This document shows, piece after piece, positions 9,349 to 20,000 of a stretch of DNA of 64,000 bases. The notes under the pieces were generated by a model that saw only the letters and a list, made by a program, of their open reading frames with translations, searched no databases and was not told the origin of the DNA. How positions within the stretch are numbered: the stretch's first letter is position 1; the number at the start of each line of letters is the position of its first letter. The stretch is taken from NCBI GenBank assembly GCA_016218045.1, contig JACRFB010000001.1:248001-312000 (forward strand). The letters are read 5' to 3'. A program made the position numbers and the translations under genes. This stretch comes from Ignavibacteriota bacterium (GTDB lineage: Bacteria; Bacteroidota; Ignavibacteria; SZUA-365).

Positions 9349-11118
9349 ATGAGACGTGTAGTTGGAGGGATCCTTTGTGCACTTGCGCTCACCGCCGTTG
9401 CGATGGCGCAAAACTGCAGTCCGCCGGAAGATCCCGGCCGTTTTTCCGCCGGGTGGCGTACTGCGACCGTAACACGGGGAACTCGCACCATGAGCTGTCG
9501 CGTGTATTACCCTGCAATTTCAGCATCACAGAATGCCACTGCCGACTCCACCGGCGCTCCCTACGCGATGATCGCCTTCGGGCACGGATTTCTTGCTCAA
9601 AACACGTATTACACTTCCTATTACGAACACCTCGCGAGCCGTGGATATATCGTCATCGCACCTCAGTTCGTGGACACACAGCATGGACAGCTGGCGCTCG
9701 ACTTGCTCGCTTGTTTGCAATGGCTGCGCGGAGAGCACACGGCTTCCAACGGATTCCTCCGAGGTCTCATCGACACTTCCGCTGCTGGGATTTCAGGCCA
9801 CTCAATGGGTGGGGGAGCGTCTCTACTTGCCGCGTCATATGACAGTCGTATCCGGATCGCGGCGCCGATAACGCCTGCCGAGACATCTCCCTCCGCTGTA
9901 TCAGCCATGCCGAACATTTTCGGAGCTGTATGTCTTATTTCAGGGGCATCAGACGGGATCACTCAGCCTGCGCAGAACCAGCAGCCCATGTACAACGCGG
10001 CCTCCGCCTTCAAAAGCCTTCCACTCTTGGCCGGGGCGAACCATACCCGCTTCATGGATAATCCGATAGGGGACTGGACGGATCCGAATGGATCCATGAC
10101 GCGACCGGTACAGCAACTTCTTGCACGCAGATACATGACCGCTGCGTTCGACCTCTTCTTGAAGAGTGACACATGCGGTTGGCATTATTCGTACGGCACT
10201 CTTGCTCTGGATTCGCGTGTTTCGTTGTCAGTGGCAACAAAGTATCTACCACCCAAACCGTTCATGCTTCTGAGTCCTATTTTTCTAGAGGACTCGATAC
10301 CACCCTCGTCACTGGTTTTCACGTGGAATCGCGCACGAACTCTCAACCCACACGACAGTGTTGAGTACACCCTTCAGCTTTCAGCAGGGAGCCGCTTCAT
10401 TCCTGTATATCGAGAACACAGGACTTTCGACACAACGATGACTATCCCGCGGGTCCAATACCAGGACACAAGCTACTGGCGTGTAGTTGCACGCAATTCG
10501 CCGAGCACCGCTACCATCAGTTCTAACATTGGGTTTTTCCGCTTCCTCAATGTGCCGGTTGAACTCATTTCGTTCAATGCGCGCGTACGAGACAACGGAG
10601 TTGAATTGATGTGGATCACTGCCCGTGAAACCAACAATGCAGGCTATGAGGTTGAGCGCTCAGCCAATCGCACCGATTTTGTACGCATCGGTTTTGTTCC
10701 TGGGTCTGGTTCGTCAGCCAGAAACACCATTTACTCGTACTTGGATCCGCACATCACGGAAGCGTGGTACAGGTTGAAACAAGTTGATTATGACGGGACG
10801 TACGACTATTCACCGGTCATACATACGTCCAGTCGATCGGTGTCAGATTTCGATATCAGAGCCCTCTATCCTCAACCTTACCGCGTGAATGATCGACAGC
10901 CACTCATAGTCGCCGTGGCCTCACCTTGTGAAGACGTTGCGTCACTCCGTCTCTTTAACAGCTTTGGCCGTATGGTGCTATCATATCACTGCACCCTCCA
11001 TGCTGGAGTGCAATCCGTTTCCCTCCCGTTCCGGGATCTTGCGCCCGGATTATATGTGGTATCACTTACGACAAAAGGCGGCAACATCGCAAATGCGAAG
11101 GTCCTTGTCACAATGTGA
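9349..11118 (+). CDS. Secreted alpha/beta hydrolase with T9SS tail
   Basis: The ATG at 9349 gives 589 residues and a signal peptide (MRRVVGGILCALALTAVAMA); the upstream frame to 9313 is not needed. Residues 20-300 form an alpha/beta hydrolase of the dienelactone hydrolase/chlorophyllase/PAF-acetylhydrolase type: IAFGHGFLA at the oxyanion region, nucleophile GHSMGGG, acid near SGASDG and histidine in GANHTRF. A Fn3/Ig-like stretch follows, with the phrase NNAGYEVERS that is frequent in secreted proteins of this phylum. The last 85 or so residues form a T9SS sorting tail (LRLFNSFGRMV ... LAPGLYVVSLTTKGG). It is a probable exported esterase, lipase or cutinase-like enzyme; the substrate is unknown. 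It converges with the SUI1 gene across 15 bases. Confidence 0.8.
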   Translation: MRRVVGGILCALALTAVAMAQNCSPPEDPGRFSAGWRTATVTRGTRTMSCRVYYPAISASQNATADSTGAPYAMIAFGHGFLAQNTYYTSYYEHLASRGYIVIAPQFVDTQHGQLALDLLACLQWLRGEHTASNGFLRGLIDTSAAGISGHSMGGGASLLAASYDSRIRIAAPITPAETSPSAVSAMPNIFGAVCLISGASDGITQPAQNQQPMYNAASAFKSLPLLAGANHTRFMDNPIGDWTDPNGSMTRPVQQLLARRYMTAAFDLFLKSDTCGWHYSYGTLALDSRVSLSVATKYLPPKPFMLLSPIFLEDSIPPSSLVFTWNRARTLNPHDSVEYTLQLSAGSRFIPVYREHRTFDTTMTIPRVQYQDTSYWRVVARNSPSTATISSNIGFFRFLNVPVELISFNARVRDNGVELMWITARETNNAGYEVERSANRTDFVRIGFVPGSGSSARNTIYSYLDPHITEAWYRLKQVDYDGTYDYSPVIHTSSRSVSDFDIRALYPQPYRVNDRQPLIVAVASPCEDVASLRLFNSFGRMVLSYHCTLHAGVQSVSLPFRDLAPGLYVVSLTTKGGNIANAKVLVTM

Positions 11119-11133
11119 CACGTACTTCCTCTG

Positions 11134-11478
11134 TCATCGACGGACCTTCACTTTATAGCCCTGCCGCTCGAGCTCTGTCGCTACCTTGCTGCGGTGATCA
11201 CCCTGAATCTCGATCGTCTCATCCTTCACCGTCCCGCCCGCGCCGCAGAGCGCCTTGAGACGTCGCGCCAGGTCGAGGAGATCCTCCTTGGTGTGATGGA
11301 AACCTTGGATGGTTGTCACACCACTCCCTCGGCGGCCGCTCTTCTCAAAACCCACTAAAAGTGTCACCAACGATTGGATTGGAGTTTTCCCTGCCATGTC
11401 TTCAGGGATAGGCGCGATTCCGCCTGGAACAATGGAATACAGATCGGAGAGACTGCGTATACTGCGTGATTTTTCCAT
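11134..11478 (-). CDS. SUI1/eIF1-like translation factor (YciH family)
   Basis: A 114-residue protein with the complete SUI1 fold in its C-terminal two-thirds: GRRGSGVTTIQGF, then LKALCGAGGTVKDETIEIQG and GDHRSKVATELERQG. Bacterial YciH proteins resemble eIF1 and can influence initiation fidelity in vitro, but their cellular role is not settled. The N-terminal 45 residues are variable (LYSIVPGGIAPIP). It is a single gene, divergent from the flippase-like gene across 233 bases in which I see no other gene. Confidence 0.9.
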   Translation of the reverse strand: MEKSRSIRSLSDLYSIVPGGIAPIPEDMAGKTPIQSLVTLLVGFEKSGRRGSGVTTIQGFHHTKEDLLDLARRLKALCGAGGTVKDETIEIQGDHRSKVATELERQGYKVKVRR

Positions 11479-11711
11479 GCGGGGAATATACCAAAAATCC
11501 CAAATGCCGATTATTCAGCACTCGTGTTTGAGCTCGTGTTGCCAGCTTCTCGCGGGCTTTCGTTCCACTCGGCACGCCTCATCTGCTCTGCACAGCTTAG
11601 CCGATACATCACACCAACACCTCGTTTTTTGAGTGCGCACTGGTCTTGCGGATCAGTCCTTATTCCAGTAGCTTCCCGAAGACCGTGTTGTACCTGCACA
11701 TTCCGCAATAG

Positions 11712-12761
11712 ATGCCATTGACCCGCCCGCAGCTCCTTTCCATGGCCAAAACGACAGTGACGATTCTCATTGTCGGATTCTCGCTGTATTTCTCCATCTG
11801 GAAGGTAGATTTTTCAGAGCTTGGGGAGAGCTTCAAGACTGCAAATTATCTGATTGCTCTGTCGATCATTCCGATCATCGTTCTGTCGCATCTCGTACGC
11901 GCGCATAGATGGAAGGTCATGCTCGCTTCGATACATCCTGAAATTCGGATCTCAACGCTTTTCGTGGGAGTGATTGTCGGGTATTTCATGAACAACATCA
12001 TTCCCAGGAGTGGCGAGCTCGCGCGGCCATACGTAACCGCGGAACAATCGAAAGAGAGCGGAGCAACCTTCAGCGGCCTTCTGGGCACTATCATTGTCGA
12101 ACGATTCATCGACACCGTAGCGCTTCTCTTGGTGATCGCCGCGGTGCTGCTCATCGACACCTCTCTATTTGCGGGGCTTGCATCCTTCGAAACAGCGGTG
12201 AAGAATCTTGTATACCCGACCATAATACTCGGAGTGATGTTTCTTATCATCGCACCGAGCGCTGTCGGATTGAAAATCGCAGGATTCATTTCGAGGCCGT
12301 TCCCTGAGCGCATTCGTACGAAGCTGCTTGAGGTCTTCGTGAAGCTTCAGAAGGGCTTTGGGGCACTACGCAACGCTCGTCAGATCGTCCTGGTGGTAGG
12401 GGAGACGGTTTTGATGTATGCATTATACATGGCCCCGCTATTCATCATGTTTTTCGCGGTTGACAGCGGCCGTGCGGCTTCCCCCAGCATTCTCGATGCC
12501 GTGAAGGTATTCGCCATCACGGCGCTTGCGTACGCGGTGGCTCCCACGCCCGGAGCTTTCGGTGTATTTCATGTGACCGCTCGTGTTGCCACGATGCAAT
12601 TGCTCCAGTTCAGCTACGCCGATGCCGTTGCATACGCCACCATCATGCATTTCATCAATTATTCGACTGTCATGGTGATTGGCGCCTATTACCTGCTGAC
12701 ACAGAATCTTTCCCTTAAGGCGATGCTTCGACCTGGCGCCTCGAACGCATCGGCGGTATAG
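11712..12761 (+). CDS. Flippase-like membrane protein (LPG synthase TM family, UPF0104)
   Basis: A 349-residue polytopic protein with about eight membrane helices matching the lysylphosphatidylglycerol synthase transmembrane family (PF03706). The signature region FMNNIIPRSGELARPY is present, followed by VERFIDTVALLLVI. Family members include the flippase half of MprF, AglD-like proteins and hopanoid- or glycolipid-related transporters; no catalytic domain is attached here. It may move a lipid or lipid-linked intermediate. A 31-base gap to the next gene allows co-transcription, although the two functions show no obvious link. Confidence 0.82.
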   Translation: MPLTRPQLLSMAKTTVTILIVGFSLYFSIWKVDFSELGESFKTANYLIALSIIPIIVLSHLVRAHRWKVMLASIHPEIRISTLFVGVIVGYFMNNIIPRSGELARPYVTAEQSKESGATFSGLLGTIIVERFIDTVALLLVIAAVLLIDTSLFAGLASFETAVKNLVYPTIILGVMFLIIAPSAVGLKIAGFISRPFPERIRTKLLEVFVKLQKGFGALRNARQIVLVVGETVLMYALYMAPLFIMFFAVDSGRAASPSILDAVKVFAITALAYAVAPTPGAFGVFHVTARVATMQLLQFSYADAVAYATIMHFINYSTVMVIGAYYLLTQNLSLKAMLRPGASNASAV

Positions 12762-12792
12762 GCGTTTCTGCGCACTGTTTCGCAAGCACTGC

Positions 12793-13914
12793 ATGAACGA
12801 TCGTTTCGCCCCATTGTTTGACACGTTCGAATTCCGGTCAGGAGTGCGAGCAGCGAACCGAATCGCCGTCGCGCCCATGACCACGTGGTCCTCATATCCA
12901 GATGGAACAATCCATCCCGATGAACTTCGTTACATCGCACGACGCGCTCATGGTCCTGGGCTGTTTGTGACTGCCGCCTGCTATGTGAACCCCGCGGGAC
13001 ATGCGTTCCCAGGACAATGGGGATGTCATGACGATGACATGCTCCCATCACTTCGATCCGGAGCTGCTGCGATTACATCGCAGGGCGCCCTCGCCATTCT
13101 TCAGATCCATCACGGTGGCCGCATGTGCCCGGCAACGTTACTAGGACACGCTCCTCTGTGCGCAAGCGCCGTTGCCGCCGCCAGACCTGGCGCGGACACT
13201 CCGCGCGAAATGTCGGATGAAGAAATCCGAAACACTATTCAGGATTTTGCGCGCGCAACCTCCCGCGCTGTAGAAGCCGGATACGATGGTGTGGAAATTC
13301 ACGGGGCGAACACATATTTACAACAGCAGTTCTTCTCCCCGCATTCGAACCGTCGGCACGACTTCTGGGGAGGTTCGTTGGAGGCCCGGATGCGCTTCCC
13401 GCTGGCGACTCTGGACGCGGTACTCGAAGCAGCCTCCGCTGCCTCGCGGCCCTTTGCGGTAGGATATCGATTGTCGCCGGAGGAAATCGAAGAACCGGGA
13501 ATAACGCTGGAAGATACGCTTGCCTTGGTGGATGCGATTTGCGAACGTCCGTTGGATTATCTCCATGTCTCGACGCGCGAATACTCGAAAGGATCCTTGC
13601 GTGACCGCAGCGATGCCCGCACGCCAACCTCGCGTATCATCTCTCGAGTCGTGGGGCGCGCTCCTGTGATTGGAGTCGGGAAACTTATTCAGCCTGATGA
13701 TGTATTGCATGCCCTGGGAGAAGGATGCTCCTTTGCTGCGTTGGGCAGGGCAATGCTGTATGAACCGGAGTGGGTTGAGAAAGTACTCGCGGGTAGGGAG
13801 GGTGCCCTTTGTACCGCGCTGCCGGTGGAAGATGCTGAGAACCTGCTCACGATACCGGCCCCTCTGTGTGCAATGTTATTGAGTGTCAAAGGCTGGATCC
13901 CCGTCTCGCATTGA
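12793..13914 (+). CDS. Old Yellow Enzyme-family NADH:flavin oxidoreductase
   Basis: A 373-residue FMN-dependent TIM-barrel enzyme. Visible family features are the N-terminal FMN and active-site strand (RIAVAPMTTWSS), the QxHHGGRM segment, the core motif GYDGVEIHGANTYLQQQF followed by FFSPHSNRR and WGGSLEARMRFPL, and the C-terminal phosphate-binding strand (VIGVGKL ... FAALGRAMLYEPEW). OYE homologues reduce activated C=C bonds with NAD(P)H. The natural substrate cannot be inferred. It has no fused Fe-S/FAD domain of the 2,4-dienoyl-CoA reductase type. It is the second gene after the flippase-like gene, and a hairpin lies directly after its stop. Confidence 0.9.
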   Translation: MNDRFAPLFDTFEFRSGVRAANRIAVAPMTTWSSYPDGTIHPDELRYIARRAHGPGLFVTAACYVNPAGHAFPGQWGCHDDDMLPSLRSGAAAITSQGALAILQIHHGGRMCPATLLGHAPLCASAVAAARPGADTPREMSDEEIRNTIQDFARATSRAVEAGYDGVEIHGANTYLQQQFFSPHSNRRHDFWGGSLEARMRFPLATLDAVLEAASAASRPFAVGYRLSPEEIEEPGITLEDTLALVDAICERPLDYLHVSTREYSKGSLRDRSDARTPTSRIISRVVGRAPVIGVGKLIQPDDVLHALGEGCSFAALGRAMLYEPEWVEKVLAGREGALCTALPVEDAENLLTIPAPLCAMLLSVKGWIPVSH

Positions 13915-13916
13915 CA

Positions 13917-13941
13917 ACGTTTGGTGAGCAGGACCAAACGT
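13917..13941 (+). terminator. Hairpin after the flavin oxidoreductase gene
   Basis: A perfect 9-bp inverted repeat, ACGTTTGGT (13917-13925) with ACCAAACGT (13933-13941), and a 7-base loop, starting three bases after the stop. The position suits a 3' end, but no T-tract follows, so it may be a stability hairpin or a Rho-dependent site rather than a true intrinsic terminator. Confidence 0.4.
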
Positions 13942-14080
13942 GTCTTGCGGCCCTCATTGACGATCTTTGTCTCGGCGAATAGCGACTTATTATTGATGAG
14001 ACGGGCTGGTTGATGATTCAACCCCTTCTGCCTATTTTATTTGATGCGGTAAACTCAATCTGCTTGCAAGGAACACGGAT

Positions 14081-17000
14081 ATGTCCGGACGTTGGAACCA
14101 GGGATCATTCACATTCATCATTGCAATGTTTCTGGCGAGCGCCGTGCACGCCCAGCAATGGGTCGCACAGCCGATCAATCCATCGAATGTTCCCGGTTTG
14201 TGGAGCATTGCCATGTTTGATACCGGGCGAGGGATAGCGGTCGGGGGAGCCGCCGTTCCGACGAACCTATCCGGCATCGTACGAAAAACCACAGGGGGTG
14301 TGACATGGCAGAAAGTGGATACCGCAAATTTCAGCCCCGCACTCAGTAGCTCATTCCCGTTCTGGTCCGGTGCTTGCGCGAGAAAGAACACCGGCACGGC
14401 GTGGGTGTGCGGCTCAAATGCGAAGATCTACAAAACTGTGGATTACGGGGCAAACTGGATCGCAAAAACCAGTGGAATTAGCGGGTCACAATCGTTTTTC
14501 GATATTTATTTCAAGAGTGCAACCGAAGGCATGGTCGTGGGTCAAAGCGGAGTGGCCTATTACACTACGAATGGCGGGGACACCTGGACCGTGCAGAGCA
14601 CTGGTACAGGGAATCCACTGTACGCCGTCCATTGTGCGGGAACAATCTGGTACATCAGTGGCGGCAACAACACCATGTTGAAATTCAGTCCGCCGTCGAC
14701 ATGGACTGACATCTCCTCGAACCTTCCCGGAGGAAGCTCTTTTGCGCTGATTGAGGGACTTCAATTCCTTGACGATCAAGTGGGGACTCTTTCAGGGTAC
14801 AATTCTGCTGGACCAACAAACGTGTATCGGACAACAAATGGCGGGAGCTCCTGGTCGCCCTTCCCTGCAGAACCGCCATTGAACGGTAGTGCCAATTTTT
14901 ACAGCAGCGTGTTCTTTCTCAATCAGACCGTTGGTTGGGTTGCAAACGCGTTCGATCCGCTTGGGTACACGCAGAATGCGGGGGCAAGCTGGCAGACGTT
15001 TACGCCTCAAGGCGGTGGCGCGGGTGCAATCACCCGACTCGATTTCAACAACTTCCAAAACGGCTGGGCATCGGGTGGAGCGCTGGGCGGAGGACCGATT
15101 CCTCTCGGGTTTATCTTGAAGTACACCGGACCACCTCCATCGCCCGATATCTCTTTAAGCGCTGTATCGGTTGATTTCGGGACGCTCACGTGCGCCACAT
15201 CGAAAGACACGACATACACGATCTCGAATCGCGGAATAGCCGATCTCATTATACCGGTCAACGGAATAAAATTCTCCCGGCCAGATTTCTCCTACGTTGG
15301 ACCCGCTCTTCCGTTGACGCTTCAGCCCGGACAGATACAGCCCGTCACCATTCGCTGGACACCCGCACCATCGTCGTTTGGTCCGTTGACCAATGATACA
15401 ATGACCATTCAAAGCAACGATCCTGCATACCCTCAATGGAAAGTAGGACTCAACGGAACAAAGAACTACAGCAGCGGAACGGCGACACCCAGCGGTTTGA
15501 CATTTCCTCCAGTGTGCGGAACCGTGTATTCAGAGCTCGAGCTCACCATTTCCCCTTTCGGGAACACCAATCCCACGTTCACAGGATTCAATCATGAAAC
15601 CGGAGATTCGGTAGTCACGGTAGTCTCCCCGCCGATCGGGACCATACTCACAGGACCAACTGTTTTCAAGTTCCGATATTCCCCACGCAAACTGGGGAAT
15701 GCAAGCGGCATGTATCGTCTCATGCTCGGAAACCCAAGCTGTCCTGAAGGGGTGCTCATTCCGTTCACGGCGACCTGGAGAAAGAACCATCTTGTTGCCA
15801 ATCCTACCACCATCGATTTTGGAGATGTTTGCTCGGGAAGCACACGCGACAAAACTTTTCTTCTCACCAGCATAAACAGCAACACCATTGCAAGTGTCGA
15901 TGCACGTGAGCTTGTAACCGGCACGGATCTCTTCCCCAACGTGTATTCAGGACCATTTGGTCCGATTCGTCCGGACAGCAGCATGTCGTACACAGTGCGC
16001 TTCGCTCCTTCGGTGAACGACACCGGCGTGATATCCGCCACCTACAGGCTGTTGGTCGGCCCCTGTCCCGACACTGTCGAATACACCGTCCGTGGCCGTG
16101 CCGTCAAACCGGCCCTCGTCACCGTCCCAGCTGCACTCATCCGGCTCGGGCCTATTACTGTCGGACAAACGGCGCAGCAGATTGTGACATTCAGCAACTC
16201 AAGCACCACCGTGATGCGCATCAAATCGATAGCTGTCGTGCCTTCGACCGCATCCTTGAGCCTCGTGTCCGGACCCACACTCCCAACTTCACTTGCACCG
16301 GGCCAAGGCTCCAGTGTGACCGTCCGGTACACTCCGTCACGGATTGAATCGATCGCTGCAAGTGTGTGTATCGTGTGGGATGATCCATGTGTGGACAGTA
16401 CGTGCATTCCACTCAGCGCCCAAGGGACCGAATCACCTCAAATAACAACTCGAACTTCGATGGACCTTGGCACCCAAGCGTGCCGGCCACCAAGAATCGA
16501 CAGCGTGGCTGTGAAAAACACAGGACGTGGCACGCTTGCCCTACTCGGCTTCACAATAGACGGGCCACAAAAGGAGCATTTCCGCGTGCTGCGGCCCGGA
16601 CCAGCGACCCTGGTCAATCCCGGTGATTCCGTGTACGTCGTCATCGAGTATTCATCACCTCTGGAACAGACGAGTGATGCCACACTGACAATTGAACACA
16701 ATGACGCGACCGCGGGAAACAAATCTGTGATAGCACTAACAGGTCGCCGAACCGTGACGGAAATCGGAATTGAAGGTGATACTTCAACCGTTTTCACCGC
16801 ATGCATTCGTAACAGCGTGAAGCGTGTTATCACCTTGAGGAATCCGGGCACGCGGACTCTCACTGTCACGGCACTTTCGTTGAGCGGAGCAGGCGTCGTG
16901 TACTCGATCACATCTCCGACACTTCCAGCCACTCTTCAACCCGCCGGCAGCATCAGCGTCACCATAGATTACCATCCAGTTGCGGCGGGCTTCTCGGCAA

Positions 17001-20000
17001 TGCAACTTTTAATCGTTGCAACGCCGTGTTCTGACACGATTCGCGTACCATTTACCGGCGTTGCAACCAATAGTCCGTTGTCGTTTACTCCCGCGCCGGT
17101 GAATTTCGGTACGATCAATATCGGCGCTTCGCCCACGCGCAACGTGCAGATAACAAATGCGGGCGCGTTGGACATAGAAATCACGGAACTATTCTTTGAT
17201 GCGCCGCACCCTGCTGTATCTCTTGTATCGCCTCCGGCACTTCCGCATCTTTTGAAACCTGGCCAATCGTTGCAAGTCACGGTGAAGTACAATCCACTCA
17301 CGGCCGGTTCACTATTCACATCGCTATGTGCCGGCACATCCCTGCCGTGCAAAGACACACTGCGCGCCGCAATACTTGGCCTCGCACGCGCTGACGGGAT
17401 AGGCTTTGATGCCGACAGTCTCGTGTACAAGCTCGATCCCTGCGCAAAAACGGGTCTGTGTGACACAGTAATACTTCTGAACAATTCCGCACGCCAAGTC
17501 ACGGTGTCGGCAATCTCGGTTGATCCGACTTCAGCTTTCACACTGGGTACCGCCGTCGGGCTTCCACTTACGCTGAATACGGGGCAGTCCCAACCGCTGA
17601 TCTTCTGTACCGACGCGGGCTTCACAGGTAGGAAAACAGGAACGGTGCACGTGATCAGTAATGATCCGAACGCACCGGACCTCACACTCCCACTTATCGC
17701 TATGCGCGATTCAGTTGCGATCACTGCGCGCATGCCATTAATCGACTACGGGGTTGTACCTCGTTGCGCCTCAAGTGTCACACGCACGATCGAGTACGAC
17801 AACACGGGCACAGTGGACGATACGCTGGATATCATCGAGCAACTCTCAGCGCCATTTTCCGTAGCGACAACGCAGCCGCTGACAATTTCCGCAGGCTCCA
17901 TGCAATCGATCGATGTTGCCTGTGAGCCCACACAGGCCGGTCAGTATCTCGACACACTCCGTGTGCGAAGCCGTCGTTGCGGCACCGAGCTTCTCGTTGT
18001 ACTGAGAGCTCGTTATGAACTGGAAAATCTGCGTGTCACTCCGACGCCGCTTAATTTCACGAACGTCGTTGTCGGCGGCAGTGTAACGGCTTCCCTTACC
18101 GTCCGCAATATCAATTTGGCCTCCGCAAGAGTTGCGGCGATTAGAATATCCCCCTCGGGGGTTTTTTCCGCATCACCAACGCTTCCGCACGTTTTAACCA
18201 CGGGCGACTCGCTGGAGATACCGGTGCGATTCGCTCCGAGTGCGGCAGGCACCGCAATCGCGACCGCGTGCATCCTCTTTGATGCGCCATGCGCCGACAC
18301 GTTGTGCGTACAACTCAGTGGGAGTACCGGAGACGGCCTGCTTTTCACACAGAATCCGCTGCTCTTCGGCAGTCAGGCCCAATGTGAGGAACAGATATTG
18401 AGCGACACGCTAGTCAACACAACCAGCGCGGGATTCACTCTCAGCAGTGCTTCTATAACGGGGACCGGATCAGGCGCGTACTCTCTGTTGAATCCCATTG
18501 TGCCCGGTGAAACCGTTGGTCAGGGAGCACCTCGAGTATTTACGATCCGATTCGCGCCTGTCTCCGTACCTGACGGCAACACACAGGCGGTATTGACCGT
18601 GACCACAACGGATGCGACCATCCCTCGCGTAGACCTGCCACTGGCGGGCACACGTGTCACTCAATCTTTGCCCACGCCACGCTCGGTGCCTTTTGGAACC
18701 ATCCCAACTGGAACGCCCACGCAACGCTCCATATGGATCCCCAACCGGGGTTCCTCCCCGTTCACGATCTCCGGAACAAATCTCCCCGCCGGCGTTACCA
18801 TGACACCGCCGCCGCCTGTCACGATTCGCCCGGGGGATTCGATTCAGTTCACCATCACATTTACACCCCAGACCACCGGTTCGCAGGCATTCTCCGCATG
18901 GATGCGGATAAACACGCCGTGCGATGACTCGCTTCGTCTAGATATCACGGCCATGGCTGGCGGCAGCATCACCGCAGCCGCTCGCGAGCTGGGTGCGGTG
19001 CCCAATTGCATCGACACTGTCGTCCGCATCGTCATCCGAAACTCATTCGCACAGGATGGAATGCTTGAGACGGTATCAATTACCGGCATAGATGCGGCAC
19101 GATTCAACAGAATCACTCCCGCCGCGCTGCCGCGCTCGGTATCTGCGGGCGATTCGATACTGGTTGAGCTGCGATTTTCTCCGGATGCCGCAGGCGACCG
19201 TGTGTATACCGCCACCTGCGAGCTGAGTGTGGCTGGCCTCCCTGCGCCAAGCTCACTGCAAGCCCTCGTGTCAGTCGATGCCCGCGAACCGGTTCCAACA
19301 CTCATCTCTTCTGTCGATTTCGGAACAATCTCCATTAACACGAGTTCGCCTGCTCGTCGGGCTGTATTGAAAAATCAGCTTCCGTTCCCCATCCGCCTGG
19401 CGGCAATCCGGTCTGCAAATAGCGCGTACTCACTCGGATCGCCCTCCTCGATGCTGCCATCAACAATGCAGCCTGGAGACACCGTCTCCATCCCAGTGAC
19501 ATTCACTCCGCCATCGGCGCAGGTCTTTGATGGTCTTTTCCTCCTCTTCGACACCGACAGCCCATGTTCGGGTAACGGAAGCGCCATACTCACCGGGAGG
19601 GGACTTGACGATGTTATAGCCGCAACATTGTCAATCCCTGTCGTTGAAGGTACTGTCGATCAACGTGTTCTAGTACCAATCATGCTGAACACCGACGTTG
19701 GATCAGCCAACGTCACTTCGTGGCAAGGCGCCATTCGGTACAATTCCTCAATGCTGTATCCTGAACGTGTCGTTCTGCAGGGGACAAAATCACCCGGCGC
19801 AACCGTCACCGGCGACATCACCGCGCAAGGTACATTTCTTATTACCGCGAGCGGCCCTGCTCTCACGAATGGCGCAGGCGTGCTCGTGTACGTAGAGTTT
19901 CTTGTGCTCATCGGTGACGATGTGGCGAGTACTCTCTCACTGTCTCCGTCATTTGATTTCACTTCAGGACGGGCGCGCGTACAGTCCAGGCAGGATGGAA